Shown piece by piece: positions 1-7,122 of a DNA stretch of 28,191 nt. The notes beneath the pieces were generated by a model that saw only the letters and a list, made by a program, of their open reading frames with translations, did not search any database and was not told the origin of the DNA. The position numbers were made by a program, and so were the translations under genes. This DNA comes from JAVBMO01 sp031552355 (GTDB lineage: Bacteria; Bacteroidota; Bacteroidia; Bacteroidales; P3): the NCBI GenBank assembly GCA_031552355.1, contig JAVBMO010000161.1, positions 1 through 28,191 of the forward strand. The letters run 5' to 3'. Within the stretch, counting starts at the first letter, position 1, and every line of letters begins with the position of its first letter.

Positions 1-116
1 TGAGGCATCATATTAGAAGAGCATTTAGGAAAACTTGTTGCTTTTCAAAGAAATTATTTAACCACAAAAAAGCCTTTGACTTAGCTTTTTTCTACATCAA
101 TTATGGATACATATAA
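1..116 (+). CDS. IS1-family transposase, C-terminal end only (partial, enters from left edge)
   Basis: Reading from base 3 gives 37 residues and a TAA stop at 114-116. The peptide begins RHHIRRAFRKTCCFSKK and ends FFYINYGYI. The order of a basic R-rich stretch, FSKK, then an aromatic tail near an Asn-Tyr pair is typical of the C-terminus of IS1-family (InsB-type) DDE transposases, in which FSK precedes the stop by about 25 residues. The start and catalytic domain lie outside the window, so it cannot be said whether the element is intact. The stop is 25 bp from the probable end of the element. Assignment rests on remembered family motifs, not on a search. Confidence 0.55.
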   Translation, partial: RHHIRRAFRKTCCFSKKLFNHKKAFDLAFFYINYGYI

Positions 117-141
117 TCAGCATACTTTGGGAAACACCACC
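1..141 (+). mobile_element. Right end of an IS1-family insertion sequence (partial)
   Basis: The transposase tail is followed by a short untranslated end that reads GGTGGTGTTTCCC inward from position 141 on the minus strand. IS1-type terminal repeats usually begin with GGT. Position 141/142 is also exactly where similarity between the downstream sequence and the GDPD terminator region near 13.8 kb stops, which is independent support for an insertion boundary. The other end and any target duplication are outside the window. Confidence 0.5.
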
Positions 142-313
142 AAAAAATAAAGTCCGATTTTGAAAAACAAAACCGGACTTATAGAAAAAAAAATAAAAGA
201 GACAGAAACTATCATAAAGTATAATAATAAGAGGAGTCCACAGTCGGATAATTTGTCAGGATGTCGTCAATGTCGGTTTCCAAAAGGAATTGCTCCATGG
301 TGTAGGCTGCATC
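142..313 (-). repeat. Inverted, diverged copy of the GDPD gene 3' end plus terminator
   Basis: The minus strand of this 172-bp block aligns with 13655-13827 from a shared Asp codon (GAT here, GAC there) to the terminator T-tract. I count about 27 differences, five of them the loop of the terminator, and one 1-nt length difference in a T-run. Most codon differences are in third positions, so this was coding sequence under selection for a long time, not a recent copy. The peptide encoded is AAYTMEQFLLETDIDDILTN and onward, matching the C-terminus of the GDPD lipoprotein. A TGA replaces the final Arg codon, so translation stops one codon earlier. Confidence 0.85.
150..180 (-). terminator. Hairpin terminator of the GDPD-tail copy
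   Basis: A 13-bp stem with one mismatch (AAGTCCG-rich arms) surrounds a 5-nt loop and is followed on the minus strand by TATTTTTT. The same hairpin, with the loop in the opposite orientation, closes the intact GDPD gene at 13789-13819. Confidence 0.7.
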
Positions 314-675
314 CCTTTCCCCCATGACTTTACGCAATTTATGTGTCATTTGCCATACCGGCTCATAACGTTTTAAACCTAATTGTTTTTGCATCTCTTT
401 TGCCGAAAACCCTTTTTTAGTAGCACTTATCAGAAACATAGCTTTATACCATATAGGAAAGGACAAGTTGGAACTTTGCATGATGGTGCCACTACGTAAA
501 GATGTTCGATAATGACATTTTTTTACATTCGTAACTCCATCGACTTTTTATCCAATAATGGTCTGTACTACCACATTATTGAACAAATCATACCGATTTC
601 ATCTCGTTGGCTTTTAAAATGATTACGGCAATCTTCCTCACTTGTAAAATGAACGCTAAAACTAAATATATTCAT
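212..675 (-). pseudogene. IS1595-family (ISXO2-like) transposase fragment, frameshifted and fused to a GDPD tail
   Basis: Translation from an ATG at 673-675 gives MNIFSFSVHFTSEEDCRNHF and continues to a Cys (codon 583-585), then runs into TAG at 568-570. Shifting by one base in the ATAA at about 575-579 restores a zinc ribbon (CGSTDHYWIKSRW, then YECKKCHYRTS), and the frame stays open through the helix-turn-helix-like segment KGFSAKEMQKQLGL and MTHKLRKVMGERD. This is the N-terminal part of ISXO2-like transposases. The catalytic DDE domain is absent. At about 313 the frame passes directly into the C-terminus of a GDPD protein and ends at TGA 212-214. The longest intact piece is an 89-residue chimeric ORF starting at 481. 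The gene is dead as a transposase because of the frameshift and because it lacks the catalytic domain. Confidence 0.8.
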
Positions 676-1084
676 CTAGTTTTTATTGCAAATATAAGAC
701 CTTTTATCTACATGTGAATAATTACGGATATTCAAAAAAAGTTATTATAAAACAAAAAAGGCGACAATATCACCTTTTTTCTGCTGCTTAAATTTTTTTG
801 TGAGTTTATTTCAAACTTACTTGACACAATGAAAAGCGATTTCAAAAATAACAGCACCTATTAATAACAATAAGATTTCTATCATTGAAGTAGAAGTTAG
901 AGAGCATATTGGCACTCAGACACAGCATCACAATAAGAATGAAAAAACTCATTGAGAATTCTCTCTATTCTATTTTTTATAATTGTATGAAATTAAATTT
1001 GGGCCTAAATAATATTTTGAACCTTGTTTGTTTTTAAAATCTAAACATATTTATAAAAGAAGTATAAAGTGTAGTGAATTTGTT
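676..1084. other. AT-rich intergenic region, no gene seen
   Basis: No frame on either strand codes for a recognisable protein. The one structural element is an imperfect bidirectional hairpin at 754-780 (11-bp stem with one mismatch, A-run on one side and T-run on the other), which could be a terminator or part of an IS end. The missing terminal repeat of the IS1595 remnant would be expected here, but I cannot identify it. Confidence 0.5.
689..696 (-). promoter_or_regulatory. -7 promoter box (TATATTTG) of the broken transposase
   Basis: TATATTTG on the minus strand fits the Bacteroidetes -7 consensus TAnnTTTG and lies 13 bp before the presumed ATG, giving a very short leader. No convincing -33 TTG is seen at the usual distance. 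Confidence 0.4.
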
Positions 1085-1115
1085 TTTGGAAACTAAAGAA
1101 TTTTTATTACATTTG
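1085..1115 (+). promoter_or_regulatory. Bacteroidetes promoter of the aminotransferase gene
   Basis: TTTG at 1085-1088 and TACATTTG at 1108-1115 are separated by 19 bp, fitting the -33/-7 promoter of Bacteroidetes (TTTG, TAnnTTTG). The leader to the ATG at 1193 is about 70 nt. Confidence 0.65.
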
Positions 1116-1192
1116 CTAAGGACTTATGTTAGAGTTTACTTGCGTATATGCTTTTGTAAGAAAACTTTAACAGAAGAAAAACTAAATAACAG

Positions 1193-2320
1193 ATGAACAA
1201 AATACAAATGGTTGACCTGAAAGGTCAGTATGAAAAAATTCAGACGGAAATAGATCAAGCGGTTTTGGATGTCATAAAAAGCGCAAGTTATATCAATGGT
1301 CCTGTTGTAACTGAATTTGCCAATAATTTAGCTACCTATATCGGGACAAAACATGTGATTCCCTGTGCCAATGGAACCGATGCTTTGCAAGTGGCATTGA
1401 TGGCATTGAATTTAAGGCCCGGTGACGAAGTAATTGTCCCTTCTTTTACATTTGTAGCCACCGCAGAAGTGATTGGTCTGTTGCAATTAACCCCTGTAAT
1501 GGTGGATGTGGATTATAATTCTTTCAACACCACAGTCCAAAATGTTGAACGTGCCATTTCACCACGTACCAAAGCCATTATTCCTGTACATTTATTTGGT
1601 CAATGTTGCGACATGGAACCTATTATGACCGTGGCAAAAAAATACGATTTGTTTGTAATTGAAGACAATGCACAAGCCATTGGTGCTACTTATACATTCA
1701 AAGACGGAACGAAAAAACAAGCCGGCACCATTGGGAATATCGGTTGTACTTCATTTTTCCCGTCTAAAAACTTAGGCGCTTATGGCGATGGCGGAGCTAT
1801 TTATACAGATGATGATGAGTTGGCTCAAAAAATGCGGTTTATTGTAAACCATGGGCAAAATATCCGTTATTACCATAAAATGTTAGGCGTAAACTCACGT
1901 TTGGATAGCATACAAGCTGCCATTTTGAATGTGAAATTGAAATATTTGAGTGACTACAATCAAGCCCGTTACAAGGCTGCTCAAAAATATACAGAAGGGT
2001 TAGGTAGTATAAAAGAATTATTAACTCCTGTAGAATCCGAATTTTCAACTCATGTATATCACCAATACACTTTACGGGTTTTGAATGGCAGAAGGGATGA
2101 ACTTCAAAAGCATTTGGAAGCGGCAGGAATTCCGGCCATGATCTACTATCCAGTGCCTTTACAAAAACAAGAAGCTTTCATAGCTATTACCCGTCAAGGA
2201 GGAAGTTTGGAAATTTCGGAACAACTTTGTAAAGAAGTGATTTCTCTTCCTATGCACACGGAATTGACAGACGAAGTTCAGAATTTTATCATCGAAAAAG
2301 TAAAAGAATTTTTCAAATAA
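1193..2320 (+). CDS. DegT/DnrJ/EryC1/StrS-family sugar aminotransferase, WbpE-like
   Basis: PLP-dependent aminotransferase of fold type I that transfers an amino group to a nucleotide-linked keto-sugar for lipopolysaccharide, capsule or glycan synthesis, in the cytoplasm. The 375 residues are full length. CANGTDALQ (58-66) binds the cofactor phosphate, VIEDNAQ contains the Asp that contacts the pyridine nitrogen (D158), and SFFPSKNLGAYGDGG carries the Schiff-base Lys (K192). HGQ...YYHKMLGVNSRLD is the usual substrate-side segment. Overall sequence and motif spacing resemble WbpE/WlbC, which make UDP-2-acetamido-3-amino-glucuronate, but substrate cannot be fixed from sequence. It stands alone between its own promoter and terminator, with no sugar-pathway partner nearby. 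Many Bacteroidetes carry such an isolated copy. Confidence 0.9.
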   Translation: MNKIQMVDLKGQYEKIQTEIDQAVLDVIKSASYINGPVVTEFANNLATYIGTKHVIPCANGTDALQVALMALNLRPGDEVIVPSFTFVATAEVIGLLQLTPVMVDVDYNSFNTTVQNVERAISPRTKAIIPVHLFGQCCDMEPIMTVAKKYDLFVIEDNAQAIGATYTFKDGTKKQAGTIGNIGCTSFFPSKNLGAYGDGGAIYTDDDELAQKMRFIVNHGQNIRYYHKMLGVNSRLDSIQAAILNVKLKYLSDYNQARYKAAQKYTEGLGSIKELLTPVESEFSTHVYHQYTLRVLNGRRDELQKHLEAAGIPAMIYYPVPLQKQEAFIAITRQGGSLEISEQLCKEVISLPMHTELTDEVQNFIIEKVKEFFK

Positions 2321-2343
2321 AATTTTCTTTTTGAAAACAAAAT

Positions 2344-2374
2344 AAAAAAGAGGATGCTGTGGTGTCCTCTTTTT
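2344..2374 (+). terminator. Rho-independent terminator after the aminotransferase
   Basis: An 11-nt A-rich arm ending GAGGA (2344-2354) pairs with TCCTCTTTTT (2365-2374) across a 10-nt loop; more T residues follow. It starts 24 bp after the stop codon. Confidence 0.8.
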
Positions 2375-2439
2375 CGTTTTTTATGGAAACAGGATTTGTT
2401 ATTCCACTCATTGGAATAAATAAAATCATCAAAAATAAG

Positions 2440-2447
2440 TACCTTTG
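2440..2447 (+). promoter_or_regulatory. -7 promoter box (TACCTTTG) of the mutL operon
   Basis: TACCTTTG fits TAnnTTTG exactly, 20 bp before the mutL ATG, so the leader is very short. A TTG at 2411-2413 is farther upstream (26 bp) than the usual 19-20 bp. Confidence 0.6.
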
Positions 2448-2467
2448 TACATTCAAACAGAATTTCT

Positions 2468-4336
2468 ATGGCAGATATTATTCAACTTTTACCGGATTCC
2501 GTCGCCAACCAGATTGCTGCGGGCGAGGTTGTGCAGCGTCCGGCTTCGGCTGTCAAAGAAATGATGGAAAATGCCATAGATTCCGGCGCTTCCAAAATAG
2601 AATTGATCATAAAAGATTCAGGGAAAACGCTGATTCAGGTTATCGACAACGGATGTGGGATGTCCGAAACCGACGCCCGTTTGAGTTTTGAACGCCATGC
2701 CACATCAAAAATACGTTCCGCCAACGATTTGTTTGCCATAAAATCCTTTGGATTTCGTGGCGAAGCTTTGGCATCTATTGCCGCCATTGCTCAAGTGGAA
2801 ATGAAAAGCCGCCTTCACGACAGCGACTTGGGAACCCGTGTTGTTATTGAAGGATCGAAAGTTATTGAACAAGAGCTTTGCCAATGTGCAGCCGGAACAT
2901 CTATCGGTGTGAAAAATCTGTTTTACAATGTTCCTGCCCGCAGAAATTTTTTAAAGTCAGATGCCGTAGAGTTCGGACACATTGAAGAAGAATTCCGCAG
3001 GATAACCTTGGCACATCCACAGATAGAATTTGTTTTTCATCACAATGGGAAATTAGTCTATAAACTCGAAAAAGCCAATCTTTTGCAGAGAATTGTGAGC
3101 GTTTTTGGCGATGGTTATAAGCAAAGATTTTTACCCGTTGAACAAACAAGCAATATTGTGAATGTGTCGGGCTATGTGTCGAAAGCGGAATTTGCCAAAA
3201 AGACACGGGGCGAACAGTATTTTTTTGCCAACAACCGGTTTATCAAATATCCATATTTGCATCATGCTGTTGAAAATGCTTTTAATGAGCTTTTGCCCGA
3301 AAAATATTTTCCGAGTTATTTTCTTTTTTTGGAAATCGATCCGCAAAGTATTGATGTGAATATCCATCCGACAAAAACCGAGGTGAAGTTTTTGGAAGAA
3401 AAATCAATGTATGCCATTTTGCGGTCTGCGGTAAAGAAGTCTTTGGGACAATTTACCTTGAGTTCGCAAATTGATTTCGACATGGACGGAAGCCTGAACT
3501 TTCCTCCTCCGCCAAAGGATTATGTCCCCAAAGCGCCAACTGTCGATGTGAATCCGTTCTTTAATCCGTTTGAGAAAAAGGAAACGTTTTCAGCGGGAAA
3601 TTCTTCGAAAAATTACACAAAACCAACGGTTTCTTTTCGTGAAGAATCGAATGCCAAGAATTGGGATAAATTTTTTCAACAGCCTTTGGAAACGGAATTG
3701 GTTCCTCAGGAAAAAGTTAATTTACCATTCGAAGAAGAGAAAAAAGAGGAAAAATCTCATACAGCCGTGCCTTCAGCGCCGATATTTCAGTTTAAAAACC
3801 AATATATTGTAACTTCGTTGAAGTCCGGCATTGTTTTTATAGATCAAGAAAAAGCGCATGAGCGCATTTTGTTTGAACGCTTTTCGCAATCCAAAAATCA
3901 GGAACAGACGATTTGTCAGCAGCTTGTTTTTCCTGTAACTTGTTCGTTTTCGGCATCCAATGCGGAAATTCTAAAAGAAATTTTGCCTGAAATAAAATCA
4001 CATGGATTTGACATAGAGGAATTTGGTGCGAATACTTTTTTGGTACGGGGCCTTCCCGAGAAAATTTCGGAACAAGAAGTCGAACTGAGTTTAGAAAATT
4101 TGATAGACACCTATAAAAATTCTTTGCTGCAAAAACATTGTCAAAAAGAATCGGGAATTGCTTTGTCCATGGCCAAACAGTTTTCGGTAAAAGCCGGCAA
4201 GGAATTAAAGCCCGAAGAAATGCAAAGTTTGGTGGCCGATTTGTTTACCTGTCAGGCTCCAACGGTATCGCCATCAGGTAAAAAAACATTTTACATTTTA
4301 AAAGAATCCGATTTGATAGAGAAATTGAAATCTTAA
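2468..4336 (+). CDS. mutL: DNA mismatch repair protein MutL
   Basis: Mismatch-repair ATPase that links MutS to the downstream strand-removal steps. The 622 residues show the full GHKL ATPase domain: ANQIAAGEVVQRPASAVKE with the general base E31 and Mg-binding N35, DNGCGM at 60-65, and GFRGEA at 95-100. A long charged linker (about 330-445) follows, then the dimerisation domain. The endonuclease motif of nicking MutL proteins, DQHA(x)2E(x)4E, appears as DQEKAHERILFE at 459-470: both Glu positions are kept but His is Glu and Ala is Lys. The last motif, usually CPHGRP, reads SPSGKKTF, as is common in Bacteroidetes. Nicking activity is therefore uncertain. The rhomboid gene starts 7 bp after the stop, so the two are probably cotranscribed. 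Confidence 0.97.
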   Translation: MADIIQLLPDSVANQIAAGEVVQRPASAVKEMMENAIDSGASKIELIIKDSGKTLIQVIDNGCGMSETDARLSFERHATSKIRSANDLFAIKSFGFRGEALASIAAIAQVEMKSRLHDSDLGTRVVIEGSKVIEQELCQCAAGTSIGVKNLFYNVPARRNFLKSDAVEFGHIEEEFRRITLAHPQIEFVFHHNGKLVYKLEKANLLQRIVSVFGDGYKQRFLPVEQTSNIVNVSGYVSKAEFAKKTRGEQYFFANNRFIKYPYLHHAVENAFNELLPEKYFPSYFLFLEIDPQSIDVNIHPTKTEVKFLEEKSMYAILRSAVKKSLGQFTLSSQIDFDMDGSLNFPPPPKDYVPKAPTVDVNPFFNPFEKKETFSAGNSSKNYTKPTVSFREESNAKNWDKFFQQPLETELVPQEKVNLPFEEEKKEEKSHTAVPSAPIFQFKNQYIVTSLKSGIVFIDQEKAHERILFERFSQSKNQEQTICQQLVFPVTCSFSASNAEILKEILPEIKSHGFDIEEFGANTFLVRGLPEKISEQEVELSLENLIDTYKNSLLQKHCQKESGIALSMAKQFSVKAGKELKPEEMQSLVADLFTCQAPTVSPSGKKTFYILKESDLIEKLKS

Positions 4337-4343
4337 TATTACC

Positions 4344-5072
4344 ATGAATCAACAATATCAGCAACCTCAGGGATTTAGTTTTTTGCCTCCGGTGGTAAAA
4401 AATCTTGTCATTATCAATGCCATTTGTTTTTTAGGGGCTACTGTCCTTGAAAGGGCAATGGGAATTGATTTTTCCGGCATTTTGGGGCTTCATTTCTTCA
4501 AAGCCGAAGATTTTCATTTCTACCAGTTGATTACTTACATGTTTATGCATGGCAATCTGAGCCATATATTTTTCAATATGTTTGCCCTTTGGATGTTTGG
4601 TTATACTTTGGAAAATCATTGGGGTAGCAAACGGTTTTTGCTCTATTATTTTGTTACGGGAATTGGCGCCGGTATTGTGCAGGAAATCGTTTGGTACATT
4701 CAGTTACACGACATCATTGCTTCCGGCTACGAAATGGTAAGTTACGGAGTGGGAACTACCTCTGTGCCTGTAGCGGAATTTTTGAATCATTTTATAACCA
4801 TTGGCGCTTCGGGAGCTGTTTATGGCATTTTGTTGGCTTTTGGTATGATGTATCCCAATTCCTATATTTATATCTATTTTCTTTTCCCGATAAAGGCCAA
4901 GTGGTTTGTCCTTCTCTATGGGCTTTTGGAATTGGGTGCAGGTTTGCTTTCGTCCGACAATGTGGCACATTTTGCCCATTTGGGAGGTATGATTTTCGGT
5001 ATTTTCTTGATACTTTATTGGCGTCGTCAAGAAAAGAAAAAGCAATACCGCAACGATCATTGGCAATATTGA
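4344..5072 (+). CDS. Rhomboid-family intramembrane serine protease
   Basis: Multi-pass inner-membrane protease that cleaves transmembrane helices of client proteins. Of 242 residues, hydrophobic segments lie at about 21-37, 62-87, 97-117, 148-170, 175-201 and 208-225. The conserved HGNLSHIFFNMFALWMFG (69-86) supplies the oxyanion-hole region, GASGAVYG holds the nucleophile S156, and AHFAHLGG holds the catalytic H212. The positively charged tail (RRQEKKKQYR) is likely cytoplasmic. Residues 118-148 form an insertion between membrane segments. It sits between mutL and a stress protein with gaps of 7 and 13 bp; the arrangement gives no hint about substrates. Confidence 0.95.
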   Translation: MNQQYQQPQGFSFLPPVVKNLVIINAICFLGATVLERAMGIDFSGILGLHFFKAEDFHFYQLITYMFMHGNLSHIFFNMFALWMFGYTLENHWGSKRFLLYYFVTGIGAGIVQEIVWYIQLHDIIASGYEMVSYGVGTTSVPVAEFLNHFITIGASGAVYGILLAFGMMYPNSYIYIYFLFPIKAKWFVLLYGLLELGAGLLSSDNVAHFAHLGGMIFGIFLILYWRRQEKKKQYRNDHWQY

Positions 5073-5085
5073 AATAAAATTGGAA

Positions 5086-5931
5086 ATGGACGAAAAACCC
5101 CATGACACAGAGAAGAATCTCTTTGTTGTTGCCTTTTTCCCGAATTTCGATTGTCCCGATTTTGTGACAAGCCATGCCATTGCATTGGCTTCCCTGTTGG
5201 GAAAACCAATCCTTTTATTGCATATTATCGATTCCCGTTATAAACAAATCGAAACCCAAAATTCTGCAGAGCAAAAGCTTCAAGCTATTGCCCAAGAGAT
5301 GGGCTTTTCGCAGGAAATGTTGAAAATATTGGTTTTGGAAGGTAAAACAGACGAGATTTTAGAAACTTCGGAAGAACTGAAAGAGGTTATTTGTTTGGTT
5401 TCCCATATCGATAAAAATAAACCGAAGAATGCAGCTCACCCGTCGGTTTTGTTCAAGCATTTTCAAAATATCCGCATGGCGTATTTGTTGGTGCAAAAAC
5501 CTTTTTCGGATAGAACTTCTTTAGAAAATGTAGTCCTTACGTTGGATATTGAAAAAGAATCGAAAGAAAAAGTGATTTGGGCAAGTTATTTCGGGCGTTT
5601 CAATCAATCGAAAATCCATTTACTGCATTACAAATTCAAAGACGATTTTCTGAAAAAACGTTTGGAAAACAATCTCCTTTTTGTCGAAAAAATGCTGGAG
5701 AATTTGACTATTCAATACAAAATAACAGGCTTTCAGCCTCAAAGCAAAAATATTGATTCTTTGGCTATTTCTTATGCAAAAGAAAATAAAGCCGGCCTTT
5801 TGATAGCCCTCTCCGACAAAAAATGGAACTGGTTCGGCAAAAGTCGAAAAATGAAGTTAGCTACTAACGAAGAACAAATTCCTGTCCTATTTTTAAATCC
5901 AAGAGAAGATATTTATATTCTTTGCGATTAA
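5086..5931 (+). CDS. Divergent tandem universal stress protein
   Basis: Cytoplasmic protein of 281 residues that looks like two degenerate UspA domains in tandem. The N-terminal half has a beta strand LFVVAFFPNF, then ALASLLGKPILLLHIIDSRY, as in UspA. The second half begins NVVLTLDIEKESKEKVIWAS, has FGRFNQSKIHLLHYK, and ends near IPVLFLNPRED. The ATP-loop signature GxxGxxxxxxxxxG(S/T) is not intact; GKSRKMKLATNEEQIPVLFL occupies its place, so nucleotide binding is doubtful. An in-frame TTG lies at 5080, but the ATG at 5086 is preferred because it is 13 bp after the rhomboid stop. It is the last gene of the mutL operon and faces the radical SAM gene across 17 bp with no strong terminator. Confidence 0.75.
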   Translation: MDEKPHDTEKNLFVVAFFPNFDCPDFVTSHAIALASLLGKPILLLHIIDSRYKQIETQNSAEQKLQAIAQEMGFSQEMLKILVLEGKTDEILETSEELKEVICLVSHIDKNKPKNAAHPSVLFKHFQNIRMAYLLVQKPFSDRTSLENVVLTLDIEKESKEKVIWASYFGRFNQSKIHLLHYKFKDDFLKKRLENNLLFVEKMLENLTIQYKITGFQPQSKNIDSLAISYAKENKAGLLIALSDKKWNWFGKSRKMKLATNEEQIPVLFLNPREDIYILCD

Positions 5932-5948
5932 ATTCGATCGTTTAATTC

Positions 5949-6722
5949 TTACACAAAACACTTTACTTCCAATCCTGTTGTTTTTCTTATTTGATCTGCG
6001 TATGATTCTAATTCTGCAGCGCTTAGCTTCTCGAGATCCTTTTCAGGGGTTGCCCTATCCAAACCATAAAGCATAACATAGCGAGGTTGTATTTTTTTGA
6101 GGATTTCAAGATAGGCGGCAAATTCTTCTTTTTCCGTATTGTCAACTTTTTGTCCGTTGCTAATACCCCGGAATAACAAAGTTTGGATAATTCCTGTTTT
6201 GCCGAAACGAATCAAATTATTGACAATATCCTGAAAACCCACGGCCCCTTTAAATTGATTGATTTTTTTGAATGTTTCTTCGGTTCCGCAATCAAGTTTT
6301 AATATAGGATTATCTAATCCTTGTAAAGCTTCAAATACCAAAGGATTGGAAAGTGCTGTGGAATTTGACAAAACCGTAATTTTGGCGTTGGGGAAAAATT
6401 GGTTGCGACAACGGATTACCTCTTCGGCAATTTCGGGAAACTGCGGATGAATGGTAGGTTCACCGTTTCCTGCAAAGGTAAAGGAATCAATTGCGACGCC
6501 TTCTTTTGCCAATTGTTCGCATTTTGTTTGCAAATGAGACGCAACTTCTTCAAAAGGGGGCAACTTTTGTTTTACTTCTGCCGTGTCGGCATTCCAACCG
6601 CATTCACAATAAATGCAATCGAAATTGCAAATTTTCTTTTGTGTTGGCAAAAGGTTTACTCCCAACGAAGTTCCCAAACGACGGCTGCGAATGGGGCCAA
6701 AAATAATTTCTTCAAAAAGCAT
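5949..6722 (-). CDS. Radical SAM protein of the COG0731 (TYW1-like) group
   Basis: Iron-sulfur radical SAM enzyme of 257 residues. FGPIRSRRLGTSLGVNLLP at 8-26 is the hallmark of the bacterial COG0731 group, followed by CNFDCIYC with the three cluster Cys C32, C36 and C39 (CxxxCxxC). FAGNGEPTIHPQF corresponds to the GGE motif that binds SAM. Archaeal and eukaryotic relatives (TYW1) act in wyosine formation on tRNA-Phe, but bacteria lack that pathway and the role of this group is not known. It is the last gene of the gldB operon, 49 bp after the SUI1 gene. Confidence 0.88.
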   Translation of the reverse strand: MLFEEIIFGPIRSRRLGTSLGVNLLPTQKKICNFDCIYCECGWNADTAEVKQKLPPFEEVASHLQTKCEQLAKEGVAIDSFTFAGNGEPTIHPQFPEIAEEVIRCRNQFFPNAKITVLSNSTALSNPLVFEALQGLDNPILKLDCGTEETFKKINQFKGAVGFQDIVNNLIRFGKTGIIQTLLFRGISNGQKVDNTEKEEFAAYLEILKKIQPRYVMLYGLDRATPEKDLEKLSAAELESYADQIRKTTGLEVKCFV

Positions 6723-6771
6723 GATCCAATTAAAAATTAAAAATGAACAATTAAGAATTTAAAAGGCATAA

Positions 6772-7116
6772 TTATCCGCCACTTTTCTTGGCTTTGTAGC
6801 CTTCTTTCAAAAGAATTTCCAGCACTTTGTCGCGAAAATCTCCTTGGATTAAAATTTCTCCGTCTTTTGCACTTCCCCCCACACCGCACTTGGTTTTCAA
6901 CATTTTCCCCAAAACTTGCAAGTCTTCATCGGTACCTACAAAACCCGTAACAAGTGTAACTTGTTTGCCGCCGCGTTGTTTTTTATCCAACTGCACACGC
7001 AAATTTTGTTGCTGAGGCGGAAGCGTTTCTAAAATATCTTCCTCGTCATATTCGTATTGAAAATCGGGATTTGTAGAATACACAACCCCATTTCTGTTTT
7101 TATCTTTTTTTGACAT
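6772..7116 (-). CDS. SUI1/YciH-family translation factor-like protein
   Basis: Small 114-residue protein with an eIF1/SUI1 fold in its C-terminal two thirds: LRVQLDKKQRGGKQVTLVTG, then LGKMLKTKCGVGGSAKDGEI and IQGDFRDKVLEILLKEGY. The family includes E. coli YciH, which binds the ribosome and affects initiation fidelity in vitro; a role in Bacteroidetes is inferred only. The first 40 residues are charged and probably flexible. It lies 6 bp downstream of the lipid kinase gene in the gldB operon. Confidence 0.93.
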   Translation of the reverse strand: MSKKDKNRNGVVYSTNPDFQYEYDEEDILETLPPQQQNLRVQLDKKQRGGKQVTLVTGFVGTDEDLQVLGKMLKTKCGVGGSAKDGEILIQGDFRDKVLEILLKEGYKAKKSGG

Positions 7117-7122
7117 AAGTTC

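Noticed and set aside
2359..2691. 110-residue ORF upstream of and overlapping mutL
   Set aside because: It is out of frame with mutL, spans the mutL promoter and is compositionally odd; it is a shadow of mutL.
4704..5180. 158-residue minus-strand ORF across the rhomboid and stress protein genes
   Set aside because: It is antisense to two well-supported genes and lacks any domain.
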